Source of the DNA: Piscinibacter sp. XHJ-5
Lineage (GTDB): Bacteria > Pseudomonadota > Gammaproteobacteria > Burkholderiales > Burkholderiaceae_C
Direction: 5' to 3'
Length of the DNA: 64,000 nt
Assembly (NCBI RefSeq): GCF_029855045.1
Contig: NZ_CP123228.1
Coordinates: 3,286,001-3,350,000, forward strand
Of this stretch, positions 53,922 to 63,550 are shown in pieces. The notes beneath the pieces were generated by a model. That model was given only the letters and a program-made list of their open reading frames with translations, searched no databases and was not told the DNA's origin. The position numbers and the translations under genes were made by a program. Positions within the stretch are counted from its first letter, which is position 1. Each line of letters starts with the position of its first letter.

Positions 53922-55244
53922 ATGAGCTTCCTGAGCGCCGACCGCGATCTCAGCCGGAATTCGTACTACGCCACGACAACGCCGCGGCGGCAGACCTTTG
54001 CGAGCCTGAACGAGCGCATCGACTGCGACGTCGCGGTGGTAGGAGGCGGGCTCGCGGGACTTTCCGGAGCGGTCGAGCTGGCCGATCGCGGCTACCAGGT
54101 GGCGCTGCTCGAAGCCAGGCAGGTGGGCTGGGGGGCCTCGGGTCGCAACGGCGGGCAAGTGATCGCGGGCCTGGCCTGCGACCAGACGACGGTCGAGGCG
54201 CTCGTCGGCGTCTCCGAAGCCCGACGCATCTGGGCGATGACGCTCGAAGCCGTGGAGCTGGTGCACGCGCGGCGGCGGCGCTTCGGGATCGAGTGCGAAT
54301 GGCAGTCCGGCTTCCTGTCGGTCGCGGTGGGCGCGAAGAAAGCGCGCGAGCTGCAGCGCTGGCAGGCCGACATGGCCGATCACTACGGCCACGAGACGAC
54401 GTGGATAGCGCGCGCGGACCTGCCGCAGTGGATTGCCAGCCCGCGCTACCACGCCGGGCTGTACGACGTGCGTTCCGGCCACCTGAATCCGCTGAAGTAC
54501 TGCCTGGGCCTGGCCGAGGCAGCATCAGCCCTGGGCGTTCGCATCTTCGAGAACTCGCCGGCCACCCGCCTCGTGCCCGGGCCCACGATCGTGCTGAAGA
54601 CGGATTCGGGCGAAGTGCGAGCCCAGCACGTGCTGCTCGCCGGCAACGTGTACCTGCACGGCCTGGCGCCCGTGCTGGAGCCCCGGATCATGCCGGTCGG
54701 CACCTACATCGCGGCCTCGCAGGTGATGGATCCGGCGCTCGCGTCGTCCCTGCTGCCGTCGCGCGCCGCGGTGTCCGACACGAATTTCGCGCTCGACTAT
54801 TTCCGGCCGACGACGGATCACCGCCTGCTGTATGGCGGGCGTGTGAGCTACAGCACCACCACGCCGCCGGGTCTGGAAGCGAGCATGCAGCGCCGCATGG
54901 CGCGCACCTTCCCGCAGCTTCGCGACACCAAGGTGGAATACGCCTGGGGCGGCTTCGTCGACATCTCGATGAACCGTGCGCCCGACTTCGGACGCCTTGC
55001 CGACCTGGTCGACGGCGCAGCGCGCGGTTTCGAGAACGTCTACTACCTGCAAGGCTTTTCCGGACACGGGCTTGCCCTCACCGGCCTGGCGGGCAAGCTC
55101 GTCGCGGAGGCCATCGAAGGCAACGCGAGCCGCTTCGACGCCTTCGCGCGCATTCGTCACCGGCCCTTCCCGGGCGGGCGTCTGCTGCGCATGCCGGCAC
55201 TGGTGGCCGGCATGGCGTACTACCGGCTGAAGGACATGCTGTGA
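53922..55244 (+). CDS. puuB: FAD-dependent gamma-glutamylputrescine oxidase-like protein
   Basis: A 440-residue DAO-type flavoprotein. It starts SRNSYYATTTPRRQTFASLNE as PuuB proteins do. The dinucleotide fold is CDVAVVGGGLAGLSGAVELA, then GWGASGRNGGQV; the C-terminus has YYLQGFSGHGLALTGLAGKLVAEAI. PuuB oxidises gamma-glutamylputrescine to the aldehyde, releasing ammonia and H2O2. puuD and puuA lie just downstream, which supports the role. Confidence 0.87.
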   Translation: MSFLSADRDLSRNSYYATTTPRRQTFASLNERIDCDVAVVGGGLAGLSGAVELADRGYQVALLEARQVGWGASGRNGGQVIAGLACDQTTVEALVGVSEARRIWAMTLEAVELVHARRRRFGIECEWQSGFLSVAVGAKKARELQRWQADMADHYGHETTWIARADLPQWIASPRYHAGLYDVRSGHLNPLKYCLGLAEAASALGVRIFENSPATRLVPGPTIVLKTDSGEVRAQHVLLAGNVYLHGLAPVLEPRIMPVGTYIAASQVMDPALASSLLPSRAAVSDTNFALDYFRPTTDHRLLYGGRVSYSTTTPPGLEASMQRRMARTFPQLRDTKVEYAWGGFVDISMNRAPDFGRLADLVDGAARGFENVYYLQGFSGHGLALTGLAGKLVAEAIEGNASRFDAFARIRHRPFPGGRLLRMPALVAGMAYYRLKDML

Positions 55245-55311
55245 CAGTCGACTCGATTGACTTCGCAAGGCCGACGGGCACACTCGTTGCTGATCTCTCC
55301 TGCACGGCACC

Positions 55312-56091
55312 ATGAAGCGCAAACCCGTCGTGCTCATTCCCGCCTGCAACCGTGTGCTGGGCCAACACCCCTTCCATGTCGCGGGCAGGAAGTACGCTGA
55401 AGCCGTCCGACTCGCAGGCTGCCTGCCGCTCGTCGTGCCGGCCATCGCGTCCGACGAGGTCGACGACCTGCTCGACGTGGCCGACGGCGTCCTGCTGACC
55501 GGATCGCCCTCCAACGTGCACCCGATGCATTTCGGCGAGCCTGTGCTGGACGAGGCGCTTCCGCTGGACCCCGAGCGCGACCGCTGGACCTTGCCGCTGA
55601 TTCCACGGGTGCTTGCCCGGGGCATTCCGCTGTTCGCGATCTGCCGCGGCTTCCAGGAGACCAACGTGGCGCTGGGCGGCAGCCTGCATCAGGCCGTGCA
55701 CGAGGTGCCGGGACAGCACGATCACCGCGGCGCGTCGAACGCCGCGCCGGACGTCACCTATGGCGTGGCCCATGCGGTCGACGTGATGCCCGGCAGCCTG
55801 CTGGAGCGCCTCATCGGCCAACAGCGCTTCGAGGTGAACTCGGTGCACGGCCAGGGCGTGAACCGCCTCGCCGACGGGCTTCGGGTGGAAGCGTGCGCGC
55901 CCGATGGCCTCGTCGAGGCGTTCTCCGTCCCCAAGGCACCCGGATTCAATCTCTGCGTGCAGTGGCACCCCGAGTGGCAGGCGGCCAGCAACCCCGTCTC
56001 GCTGCGCCTGTTCCAGGCTTTCGGCGCCGCCTGCCAGTCCTACCGCGATCGTCACCGAGCGACCCACCCCGAAAGCGTGCCGGACCGATAG
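55312..56091 (+). CDS. puuD: Gamma-glutamyl-gamma-aminobutyrate hydrolase
   Basis: A 259-residue class I amidotransferase-like hydrolase. ICRGFQETNVALGG holds the nucleophile cysteine (near residue 110), and VQWHPEWQ the histidine and glutamate of the triad. PuuD frees GABA from its gamma-glutamyl form. It lies between puuB and puuA, 67 and 80 bp from them, and is of normal length. Confidence 0.9.
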   Translation: MKRKPVVLIPACNRVLGQHPFHVAGRKYAEAVRLAGCLPLVVPAIASDEVDDLLDVADGVLLTGSPSNVHPMHFGEPVLDEALPLDPERDRWTLPLIPRVLARGIPLFAICRGFQETNVALGGSLHQAVHEVPGQHDHRGASNAAPDVTYGVAHAVDVMPGSLLERLIGQQRFEVNSVHGQGVNRLADGLRVEACAPDGLVEAFSVPKAPGFNLCVQWHPEWQAASNPVSLRLFQAFGAACQSYRDRHRATHPESVPDR

Positions 56092-56171
56092 GTGTCCTTT
56101 GCGACGACCCTTCGGCCAACCCGCAACGCGACCTGCCTGCCCGCCGGCGCGACAGACTCAACAGGTGACTT

Positions 56172-57539
56172 ATGGTGGTGAGAGACAACTTCACATTCAG
56201 CGAACTGGAACAGTGGCTCAACGAGCGCCGCGTGACGGAGATCGAGTGCCTGGTGCCCGACCTCACCGGCGTGGCGCGCGGCAAGATCCTCCCGAGAGAG
56301 AAGTTCACCGAGGACCGCGGCATGCGCCTGCCCGAGGCCATCGTGGCGATCGGCGTGACCGGCGAATTCCCCGAGGAGGGACCCTACAACGACGTGATTC
56401 ACGTCACCGACCGCGACATGCACCTGCGGCCGGACCCGAGCACCGTGCGCATCGTGCCGTGGGCGGTGGATCCGACCGCGCAAGTGATCCACGACTGCTT
56501 CGATCGCGAGGGCAACATCATCCCGTATGCGCCGCGTTCGGTGCTCAAGCGCATCTGCGCGCTGTATGCCGCCGAAGGCTGGGACCCGGTGGTCGCGCCG
56601 GAGCTCGAGTTCTACCTGATCGAGCGCAACTCCGATCCCAACACGCCGCTGCGTCCACCCAAGGGCCGCAGCGGCCGCGCCGAGACATCGCGCCAGGCGT
56701 ACTCGATCGATGCGGTCAACGAGTTCGATCCGCTGTTCGAGGACATCTACGCCTACTGCGAGCAGATGGAGCTCAACGTCGACACGCTGATCCACGAGGT
56801 GGGCGCGGGACAGATGGAGATCAACTTCTTCCATGCGCATCCGCTCGGGCTGGCCGACGAGGTGTTCTTCTTCAAGCGCACCATCCGCGAGGCCGCGCTG
56901 CGCCACGAGATGTACGCCACCTTCATGGCCAAGCCGATGGCGCACGAGCCCGGAAGCGCGATGCACGTGCACCAGAGCATCGTCAAGCAGAGCACCGGCA
57001 AGAACCTGTTCAGCAACGACGACGGCAGCCCGTCCAAGGAGTTCTACTGGTACATCGGCGGGCTGCAGAAATACACGCCGGCCGCGATGGCGCTGGTCGC
57101 GCCGTACGTCAATTCCTATCGCAGGCTGGCGCGCTCGACGGCGGCACCCATCAACATCCAGTGGGGAACCGACAACCGCACCGTGGGCATCCGCTCGCCG
57201 GTCGCTTCGCCGGCGTCGCGGCGCATCGAGAACCGCGTGATCGGTGCCGATGCCAACCCGTACGTCGCGCTCGCCGCAACCCTCGCCTGCGGCTACCTCG
57301 GCATGAAGAACCGCATCGAGCCGTCGCCCGAATGCATGGGCGACGCGTACCAGTCGGAGTACCAGCTGCCGCGCTCGCTGTCGGAGGCGCTGAGCTGGCT
57401 GGCCGACGAGAAGGAGCTGCACGACGTGCTGGGCAAGGAGTTCATCACCGTCTACTCCGAGGTCAAGGAGATCGAGCACGCCGAGTTCATGAAAGTGATC
57501 TCGCCGTGGGAGCGCGAACACCTGCTGCTGCACGTCTAG
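56172..57539 (+). CDS. puuA: Gamma-glutamylputrescine synthetase (glutamine synthetase family)
   Basis: A 455-residue glutamine-synthetase-fold ligase. VAPELEFYLIE and VGAGQMEINFFHA carry the metal-binding glutamates, AHEPGSAMHVHQSI is the ATP-site segment, and NRTVGIRSPVASPASRRIENRVIGADANPY the glutamate-binding region. The N-terminal WLNERRVTEIECLVPDLTGVARGK is typical of PuuA rather than GlnA. It joins glutamate to putrescine. It is separated by 7 bp from the SpuC-like gene. Confidence 0.9.
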   Translation: MVVRDNFTFSELEQWLNERRVTEIECLVPDLTGVARGKILPREKFTEDRGMRLPEAIVAIGVTGEFPEEGPYNDVIHVTDRDMHLRPDPSTVRIVPWAVDPTAQVIHDCFDREGNIIPYAPRSVLKRICALYAAEGWDPVVAPELEFYLIERNSDPNTPLRPPKGRSGRAETSRQAYSIDAVNEFDPLFEDIYAYCEQMELNVDTLIHEVGAGQMEINFFHAHPLGLADEVFFFKRTIREAALRHEMYATFMAKPMAHEPGSAMHVHQSIVKQSTGKNLFSNDDGSPSKEFYWYIGGLQKYTPAAMALVAPYVNSYRRLARSTAAPINIQWGTDNRTVGIRSPVASPASRRIENRVIGADANPYVALAATLACGYLGMKNRIEPSPECMGDAYQSEYQLPRSLSEALSWLADEKELHDVLGKEFITVYSEVKEIEHAEFMKVISPWEREHLLLHV

Positions 57540-57546
57540 AGAACAC

Positions 57547-58923
57547 ATGAAAGAAAAAAGCACCGCCGAGTGGCAGGCCGCCGATGCGGCCCACTACCTG
57601 CATCCGTTCACCGACTTCAAGTCGCTCGCGGCCAAGGGTTCGCGCATCGTCACCCGGGCCGACAACATCTACCTGTGGGACAGCGACGGCCAGAAGATCC
57701 TCGATGCGATGTCGGGACTGTGGTGCGTCAACGTCGGCTACGGACGGCGCGAGCTGATCGAGGCGGCGACGGCGCAGCTCAAGCAGCTGCCCTTCTACAA
57801 CTCGTTCTTCCAGACCGCCACGCCGCCGGCGATCGCGCTGGCCGAGTTGCTGGCCGAGGTGACGCCGCCGCAGTTCCGCCACGTGTTCTTCTCCGGCTCG
57901 GGCTCGGAGGGCAACGACACGGTCGTGCGCATGGTCCGCCGCTACTGGGACATCCAGGGACACCCCGAGCGCGACGTGATCATCAGCCGGCACAACGGCT
58001 ACCACGGCTCCACCATGGCCGGCGCCTCGCTCGGCGGCATGTGGGGCATGCATGCGCAGGGCGGGCTGCCGATTCCCGGCATCGTGCACATCGAGCAGCC
58101 CTGCTGGTTCGAGCTGGGCCAGGCGATGAGCCGCGACGACTTCGGCATCAAGGCTGCCGGCTGGCTCGAAGCCAGGATCCTCGAGGTCGGTCCCGACAAG
58201 GTGGCGGCCTTCATCGGGGAGCCGGTGCAAGGCGCCGGCGGCGTCATCGTGCCGCCCTCGACCTACTGGCCCGAGATCCAGCGCATCTGCGACAAGTACG
58301 GCGTGCTGGTCATCTCCGACGAAGTCATCTGCGGCTTCGGGCGCACCGGCCACTGGTTCGGCTGCGAGACCTTCGACTTCCGGCCCGACCTGATGACCTT
58401 CGCCAAGGGCGTGACCTCGGGCTACATCCCGCTGGGCGGCGTGATGGTGGGCGAGCGCGTGGCCAAGGCGCTGATCGAACAGGGCGGCGAGTTCCACCAC
58501 GGCTACACCTACAGCGGCCACCCGGTGGCCTGCGCGGTCGCCATCGCCAACATCGGCGTGATCCGGCGAGAAGGGCTGGTCGAGCGCGTGCGCAACGAGC
58601 TCGGCCCTTACCTCGCGCGCCAGTTCGAGGCCCTGGCCGAGCATCCGCTCGTCGGCGAAGCGCAGACCTGCGGGATGATGGGCGCCCTGCAACTGGTGCG
58701 CAACAAGGCGAGCAGCGAGAGCTTCGATGCGAGCCTGGAGGTCGGCATGGTGTGCCGCGGCCACTGCTTCGGCAACGGGCTCATCATGCGTGCCGTGGGC
58801 GACCGCATGATCGTCGCGCCGCCACTGGTCATGACCTTGGGGCAGATCGACGAGATGGTCGCACTGATCCGCCGCTGCCTCGACCTGACGCTGGCCGATG
58901 TCAAGCAGCGCGGCTGGATGTGA
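57547..58923 (+). CDS. spuC: Putrescine/polyamine-pyruvate aminotransferase (SpuC-like)
   Basis: A 458-residue class III aminotransferase. HYLHPFTDFKSLAAKGSRIV is the SpuC-type start. VFFSGSGSEGNDTVVRMVRRYW, NGYHGSTMAGASLGGM, VISDEVICGFGRTGHWFG and TFAKGVTSGYIPLGG (lysine) follow. It transfers the amino group of putrescine or spermidine to pyruvate, giving 4-aminobutanal, in parallel with the glutamylated route. It is coupled closely to puuA and to the aldehyde dehydrogenase gene (13 bp). Confidence 0.9.
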   Translation: MKEKSTAEWQAADAAHYLHPFTDFKSLAAKGSRIVTRADNIYLWDSDGQKILDAMSGLWCVNVGYGRRELIEAATAQLKQLPFYNSFFQTATPPAIALAELLAEVTPPQFRHVFFSGSGSEGNDTVVRMVRRYWDIQGHPERDVIISRHNGYHGSTMAGASLGGMWGMHAQGGLPIPGIVHIEQPCWFELGQAMSRDDFGIKAAGWLEARILEVGPDKVAAFIGEPVQGAGGVIVPPSTYWPEIQRICDKYGVLVISDEVICGFGRTGHWFGCETFDFRPDLMTFAKGVTSGYIPLGGVMVGERVAKALIEQGGEFHHGYTYSGHPVACAVAIANIGVIRREGLVERVRNELGPYLARQFEALAEHPLVGEAQTCGMMGALQLVRNKASSESFDASLEVGMVCRGHCFGNGLIMRAVGDRMIVAPPLVMTLGQIDEMVALIRRCLDLTLADVKQRGWM

Positions 58924-58936
58924 ATCGGAGACAGCC

Positions 58937-60442
58937 ATGAACAAGCCGGCGATCGATTGGCGCCAACGCGCCTCCTCCCTCAGCTTCGACGGACGCGCCT
59001 TCATCGGCGGACAGCGTGTGCCGGCGCACGGCGGCGAGACCTTCGATTGCGTCTCTCCGATCGACGGTCGCGTGCTGACGCAGGTGGCGCGCGGACGCCA
59101 GGCCGACATCGACGCGGCGGTGGGCGCGGCGCGGATGGCGTTCGACGACGGCCGCTGGGCCCACAAGCCGCCGGCGCAGCGCAAGCGCATCCTGCAGCGC
59201 TTCGCGGAACGCATCCTGGCGGCGAAGGAGGAGCTGGCGCTGCTCGAGACGCTCGACATGGGCAAGCCGGTGCAGCACAGCCTGGGCGTCGACGTGCAGT
59301 CCGCGGCGCGCACCATCGCCTGGTACGCCGAGGCGGTCGACAAGGTCTACGACGAGGTGGCGCCCACGCCGCGCAACAGCCTGGCGCTGATCACGCGCGA
59401 GCCGATGGGCGTCATCGGCGCCGTCGTGCCGTGGAACTACCCGATGCTGATGGCCAGCTGGAAGTTGGGGCCGGCGCTGGCCGCGGGCAACAGCGTGGTG
59501 CTCAAGCCGAGCGAGAAATCGCCGCTCAGCGCGCTGCGCCTGGCCGAGCTCGCGCTCGAAGCCGGACTGCCCGAAGGCGTGTTCAACGTCGTGCCGGGCT
59601 ACGGCCACGAAGCCGGCGAGGCGCTCGCGCTGCACATGGACGTGGATGCGATCGGCTTCACCGGCTCGACGCGCGTCGGCCGCCGCATGCTCGAGTACGC
59701 CGGCCGCAGCAACCTGAAGCGCGTGTACAACGAGCTGGGCGGCAAGTCGGCGTTCGTCGTGTTCGAGGATTTCGCCGACGTGCAGCGTGCCGCGACGACG
59801 GTGGCGGCCAGCATGTTCTTCAACCAGGGCGAGAGTTGCAACGCGCCATCGCGGGTCTTCGTGCACGAGCGCCTGGCCGACGAGTTCGTGGGCATCGTCG
59901 CCGGGGAGGCGCCGAAGTACCAGCCGGGCGACCCTTTGTCGGGCAGCGCCGAGATGGGCGCCATCGTCGACGACGTGCAGCTGCGCAGCGTGCTGGGCTA
60001 TATCGAATCGGGCCACGGCGAGGGGGCGGCCGTCGTCGCCGGCGGCAAGCGGGCGCGGACCGACAGCGGTGGCTACTACGTCGAGCCGACCGTGTTCGAC
60101 CGCGTCGGCAACGACATGAAGATCGCCCGCGAGGAAATCTTCGGGCCGGTGCTGTCGGTGATCCGCTTCCGCACCGAGGACGAGGCCGTTCGCATGGCCA
60201 ACGACAGTCCCTATGGGCTGCAGGCGAGCGTGTGGAGCGACAACATCAACCGCGCCCACCGCGTCGCGCGTGCGCTGCGCGCCGGCACCGTGCACGTCAA
60301 CCAGTACGACGAGGACGACATCACCGTGCCTTTCGGCGGCTACAAGCAGAGCGGCAACGGGCGCGACAAGTCGCTGCACGCGTTCGACAAGTACACGGAG
60401 CTCAAGACCACCTGGGTGCGGATCGATCCGGCGCAGGCATGA
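58937..60442 (+). CDS. puuC: Aldehyde dehydrogenase, gamma-glutamyl-aminobutyraldehyde type
   Basis: A 501-residue NAD(P)-dependent dehydrogenase. VVPWNYPMLMASWKLGPALAAGN is the cofactor entry, NELGGKS holds the general base Glu266, and FNQGESCNAPSR holds the nucleophile Cys301. It is most like PuuC/KauB enzymes that oxidise gamma-glutamyl-aminobutanal or 3-/4-aminoaldehydes. The ATG at 58937 is in the usual place after CGGAGACAGCC. Its stop overlaps the transporter start. Confidence 0.88.
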   Translation: MNKPAIDWRQRASSLSFDGRAFIGGQRVPAHGGETFDCVSPIDGRVLTQVARGRQADIDAAVGAARMAFDDGRWAHKPPAQRKRILQRFAERILAAKEELALLETLDMGKPVQHSLGVDVQSAARTIAWYAEAVDKVYDEVAPTPRNSLALITREPMGVIGAVVPWNYPMLMASWKLGPALAAGNSVVLKPSEKSPLSALRLAELALEAGLPEGVFNVVPGYGHEAGEALALHMDVDAIGFTGSTRVGRRMLEYAGRSNLKRVYNELGGKSAFVVFEDFADVQRAATTVAASMFFNQGESCNAPSRVFVHERLADEFVGIVAGEAPKYQPGDPLSGSAEMGAIVDDVQLRSVLGYIESGHGEGAAVVAGGKRARTDSGGYYVEPTVFDRVGNDMKIAREEIFGPVLSVIRFRTEDEAVRMANDSPYGLQASVWSDNINRAHRVARALRAGTVHVNQYDEDDITVPFGGYKQSGNGRDKSLHAFDKYTELKTTWVRIDPAQA

Positions 60443-61377
60443 CCGCGCCCCACCGCCCCTGGCTGTCCTACCTGTGTCTCGGTTCCGCCATGGCGCTGGT
60501 CGGCAGCTATGTCGGCCTGTCCAAGCTGCTGGTCGTCGTCTTTCCCATCTTCCTGCTCGCCTGGCTGCGCTTCGGCATTGCCGCGTTGGCGATGGCGCGC
60601 TGGGTCAAGCGAGCGGATGCGGAAGCACCGCTGAGCCGGCACGACCGCCGCCTGCTGTTCCTCGAGTCCTTCCTGGGCAATTTCCTGTTCTCCATCTGCA
60701 TGCTGTTCGGCGTGGCGATGACCTCGGCGTTGGCGGCCGGCGTGATCATGGCGGCGATCCCAGCGGTGGTGGCCCTGCTCTCGCGCGTCTTCCTCGACGA
60801 GCGCATCCCGGCCCGAGTCGCCCTGGGCATCGCCTGCGCCGTCGGCGGCATCGCCCTGGTCTCGGTGGTGCGCCACGATGCCGGCGATGGCGGCGGCTCG
60901 CTGCTCGGCAACCTGCTGCTGCTCGGCGCGGTGGTGTGCGAGGCCAGCTATGTCGTGATCGGCAAGCGGCTCACCGGCAACGTCTCGGCCAAGCGCATCA
61001 GCGCGCTGGTGAACCTGTGGGGACTGGTGCTGGTGACGCCGCTCGGCATGTGGCAGGCGCTGCGCTACGACTTCGGCGGCGTGCCGGTCGCGTCATGGGG
61101 CCTGCTGCTGTTCTATTCGCTGACCGCCAGCGTCTTCACCGTCTGGCTGTGGATGACCGGCCTGCGGCACGTGCCCGCCTCGTCGGCAGGCGTGTTCACG
61201 GTATTCCTGCCGGTCAGCGCCGCGGCCGTCGGCGTGGCGGTGCTCGGCGAGCGCTTCAGCGGCGTGCAGGCAGCGGCCTATGGGCTGGCGCTCGCGGGCG
61301 TGGTGCTGGCCACTTGGCCTACGGGGCCGTCTGGATCTCCTGCGACGCCGTGGCTGCGCCGGGCCACTCGGCGATGA
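60439..61377 (+). CDS. EamA/DMT-family transporter
   Basis: A 312-residue membrane protein with ten hydrophobic segments in two EamA repeats (residues 8-140 and 155-300). AWLRFGIAALAMARWVK and AGVIMAAIPAVVALLSRVFLDERI belong to the first, SSAGVFTVFLPVSAAAVGVAVLGE to the second. DMT proteins export amino acids or other metabolites. Coupled to puuC (ATGA), it may export an amine or amino acid. The last 59 bp overlap the convergent histidine kinase gene. Confidence 0.83.
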   Translation: MTAPHRPWLSYLCLGSAMALVGSYVGLSKLLVVVFPIFLLAWLRFGIAALAMARWVKRADAEAPLSRHDRRLLFLESFLGNFLFSICMLFGVAMTSALAAGVIMAAIPAVVALLSRVFLDERIPARVALGIACAVGGIALVSVVRHDAGDGGGSLLGNLLLLGAVVCEASYVVIGKRLTGNVSAKRISALVNLWGLVLVTPLGMWQALRYDFGGVPVASWGLLLFYSLTASVFTVWLWMTGLRHVPASSAGVFTVFLPVSAAAVGVAVLGERFSGVQAAAYGLALAGVVLATWPTGPSGSPATPWLRRATRR

Positions 61378-63550
61378 GCTGCACCAGCACGCGCGGGTCC
61401 GTCGGCTTGACGAAGTGCCGGTCGAAGCCGGCATCGATGGCACGCAGCTGGTCCTCCTTCTGCCCGTAGCCGGTCAGCGCGACGATCAGGGCGTCGCGCG
61501 TGGCCGGCATCTTGCGCATGCGGCGCGCCACTTCGTAGCCGTTCATCACCGGCAGGCCGATGTCGAGCACGACGATCTGCGGCGCGAACACGGGCACGCA
61601 GGCGAGCGCCTGCTGGCCGTCGCCGACCGCCTTCACCTCGTGCCCTTCGAGCTGCAAATACTGGGCGATGCTCTCGGCCGCATCCTGGTTGTCGTCGACG
61701 ATCAGGATGCGGCGGCCGTTCACGCGGGCCACCGGATGCGGGCGCTCCGACGACGCATCGTCGGCGCGCGGCACGACGCTCACGCAGGGAATCGTCACGA
61801 TGAACTCGGCTCCCTTCTTCACGCCCTCGCTTTTCGCCTCGACGGAGCCGCCGTGCAGCTCGACCAGCCGGCGCGCGAGCGTGAGGCCGACGCCGAGGCC
61901 GCCTTGCATGCGGTCCAGCGAGCGAGCGCCTTGCGCGAACAGGTCGAAGATGCGCGGCAGCAGCGCTGCGTCGATGCCGATGCCGTTGTCCCGTACCGTG
62001 ATCTGCGCCTGGCCGCCGTCCACGCGCAGGGCGAGGTGGATGCGGCCGCCGTCCTCGCTGTACTTGGCCGCGTTGTGCAGCAGGTTGGACACGACCTGGG
62101 CCAATCGCGCGAAGTCGCCCTGCAGCCACACGGGCGTGTCGGGCAGCTCCAGCGTCAGCATGTGGCCGCGCGCCTCGATGAACGGCTGCGCTGTCTCGAC
62201 GCTCTGCGAGATCACCGCGGCCAGGTCCACCGGTTCCTTGTTCAGCTGGATCTTGCCCTGACTGATGCGCGCCACGTCCAGCAGCTCCTCCACCAGCCGG
62301 GTCAGGTGTCGCACCTGGCGGTCCATGACGTCGCCCGCCCAGTTGAACTTCGGATCGGGCGGTGCGATGCGGCGAATCACCTCCAGCGCATTGCGGATGG
62401 GTGCCAGCGGGTTGCGCAGCTCGTGCGAGAGCATGGCGAGGAACTCGTCCTTGCGCTGGTTGGCCTCCTGCAGCTCGGCCTCGGCAGCGCGTCGCTCGAC
62501 GATCTCGGACTGCAGGCTGCGGTAGAGATGGGCATTCTCGAAGGCGATGGCCGCGCGGCTGGCCAGCTCCTCGAGCGCGGCCCAGTCGCGCACCGCATGG
62601 CCCGGCGCCGCCTGCTCTGCACCGACCATCAGCACGCCGAGCACACGCTCGCCGATCATCAGAGGCACCGTGACGGCCGCGCGCAGCGCGAGCGGTCCGC
62701 TCAGGCCGAAGGCCTCGGACCCCATGCGGCGCAGCGCATTCGGATGCAAGGTGATGCGCTGCTTGACCTGGACGGCCTGCTGCAAGGCTTCCTGGACGGC
62801 CGACGGCAGCCCGCGGCCGTCCACGCGGACCAGCGTCGTCGCCTCGCCCTCGCGCGAGGCGGCCACCATCACCTCGCTCATCGGCCGGTCGTCGTCGAGC
62901 AGCTGCAGCACGGCCAGCGTCGCCACCTCCGGCACCGCGAGCTCCAGCAGCAGGCGGGCGCCGACGCTCACGTCCAGCGAGCCGCTGAGCACGCGGCTCG
63001 CGTGCGAGAGGAAGTTGGAGCGGCGGTCGTTCTCCTCCGCGACGCGGCGCGCTGCTTCGGCGGCGACCAGGGCGACGCGCTCGTCGGCCTGGCGGCGCAC
63101 GCGCCGCTGCATCTGGTGCAGCTCGACGAATACCTTGACCTTGCTGCGCAGCATCTCCGGCACGACCGGCGAGAGGATGTAGTCGACCGCGCCGAGCGAA
63201 TAGCCCTTGGCGGTCTGCATCTCGTCGGCATAGGCGGTGATGAAGATGATCGGCGTGTGGGCCGAGCGCTTGTACTTGCGAATCAGCGACGCGGTCTCGA
63301 AGCCGTCGATGTCCGGCATGTTGACGTCGAGCAGGATGACAGCGAACTCCCGGTGCAGCACCTCGCGCAGCGCCTCGCTGCCCGAATTGACGAACACCAG
63401 GTTCTGCCCCAGGTCCTCGAGCACGGTGCCGAAGACCAGCAGCTTCTCGGGCAGGTCGTCGACGATCAGGATGTTCGACTTGTCGTCACTGCGGTCGATG
63501 TCGTCATCGGCCGCAGCGCCCGTCGCCGGTGCATCCTGCCGCGGATTCAT
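61319..63550 (-). CDS. Hybrid sensor histidine kinase, REC-GAF-HisKA-HATPase-REC
   Basis: A 743-residue signalling protein without membrane segments. Residues 20-145 form a receiver (ILIVDDLPEKLLVFGTVLED, phosphate-acceptor aspartate in VILLDVNMPDIDG). A GAF-like domain follows at about 190-345. The dimerisation domain has FLAMLSHELRNPLAPIRNAL (His), the ATPase domain NLLHNAAKYSEDGG and DNGIGIDAALLPRIFDLFAQ, and a C-terminal receiver VNGRRILIVDDNQDAAESIAQYL (with VVLDIGLPVMNG). The ATG at 63550 overlaps the stop of the upstream signalling gene. It probably acts in a multi-step phosphorelay whose input is unknown. Confidence 0.9.
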   Translation of the reverse strand: MNPRQDAPATGAAADDDIDRSDDKSNILIVDDLPEKLLVFGTVLEDLGQNLVFVNSGSEALREVLHREFAVILLDVNMPDIDGFETASLIRKYKRSAHTPIIFITAYADEMQTAKGYSLGAVDYILSPVVPEMLRSKVKVFVELHQMQRRVRRQADERVALVAAEAARRVAEENDRRSNFLSHASRVLSGSLDVSVGARLLLELAVPEVATLAVLQLLDDDRPMSEVMVAASREGEATTLVRVDGRGLPSAVQEALQQAVQVKQRITLHPNALRRMGSEAFGLSGPLALRAAVTVPLMIGERVLGVLMVGAEQAAPGHAVRDWAALEELASRAAIAFENAHLYRSLQSEIVERRAAEAELQEANQRKDEFLAMLSHELRNPLAPIRNALEVIRRIAPPDPKFNWAGDVMDRQVRHLTRLVEELLDVARISQGKIQLNKEPVDLAAVISQSVETAQPFIEARGHMLTLELPDTPVWLQGDFARLAQVVSNLLHNAAKYSEDGGRIHLALRVDGGQAQITVRDNGIGIDAALLPRIFDLFAQGARSLDRMQGGLGVGLTLARRLVELHGGSVEAKSEGVKKGAEFIVTIPCVSVVPRADDASSERPHPVARVNGRRILIVDDNQDAAESIAQYLQLEGHEVKAVGDGQQALACVPVFAPQIVVLDIGLPVMNGYEVARRMRKMPATRDALIVALTGYGQKEDQLRAIDAGFDRHFVKPTDPRVLVQLIAEWPGAATASQEIQTAP

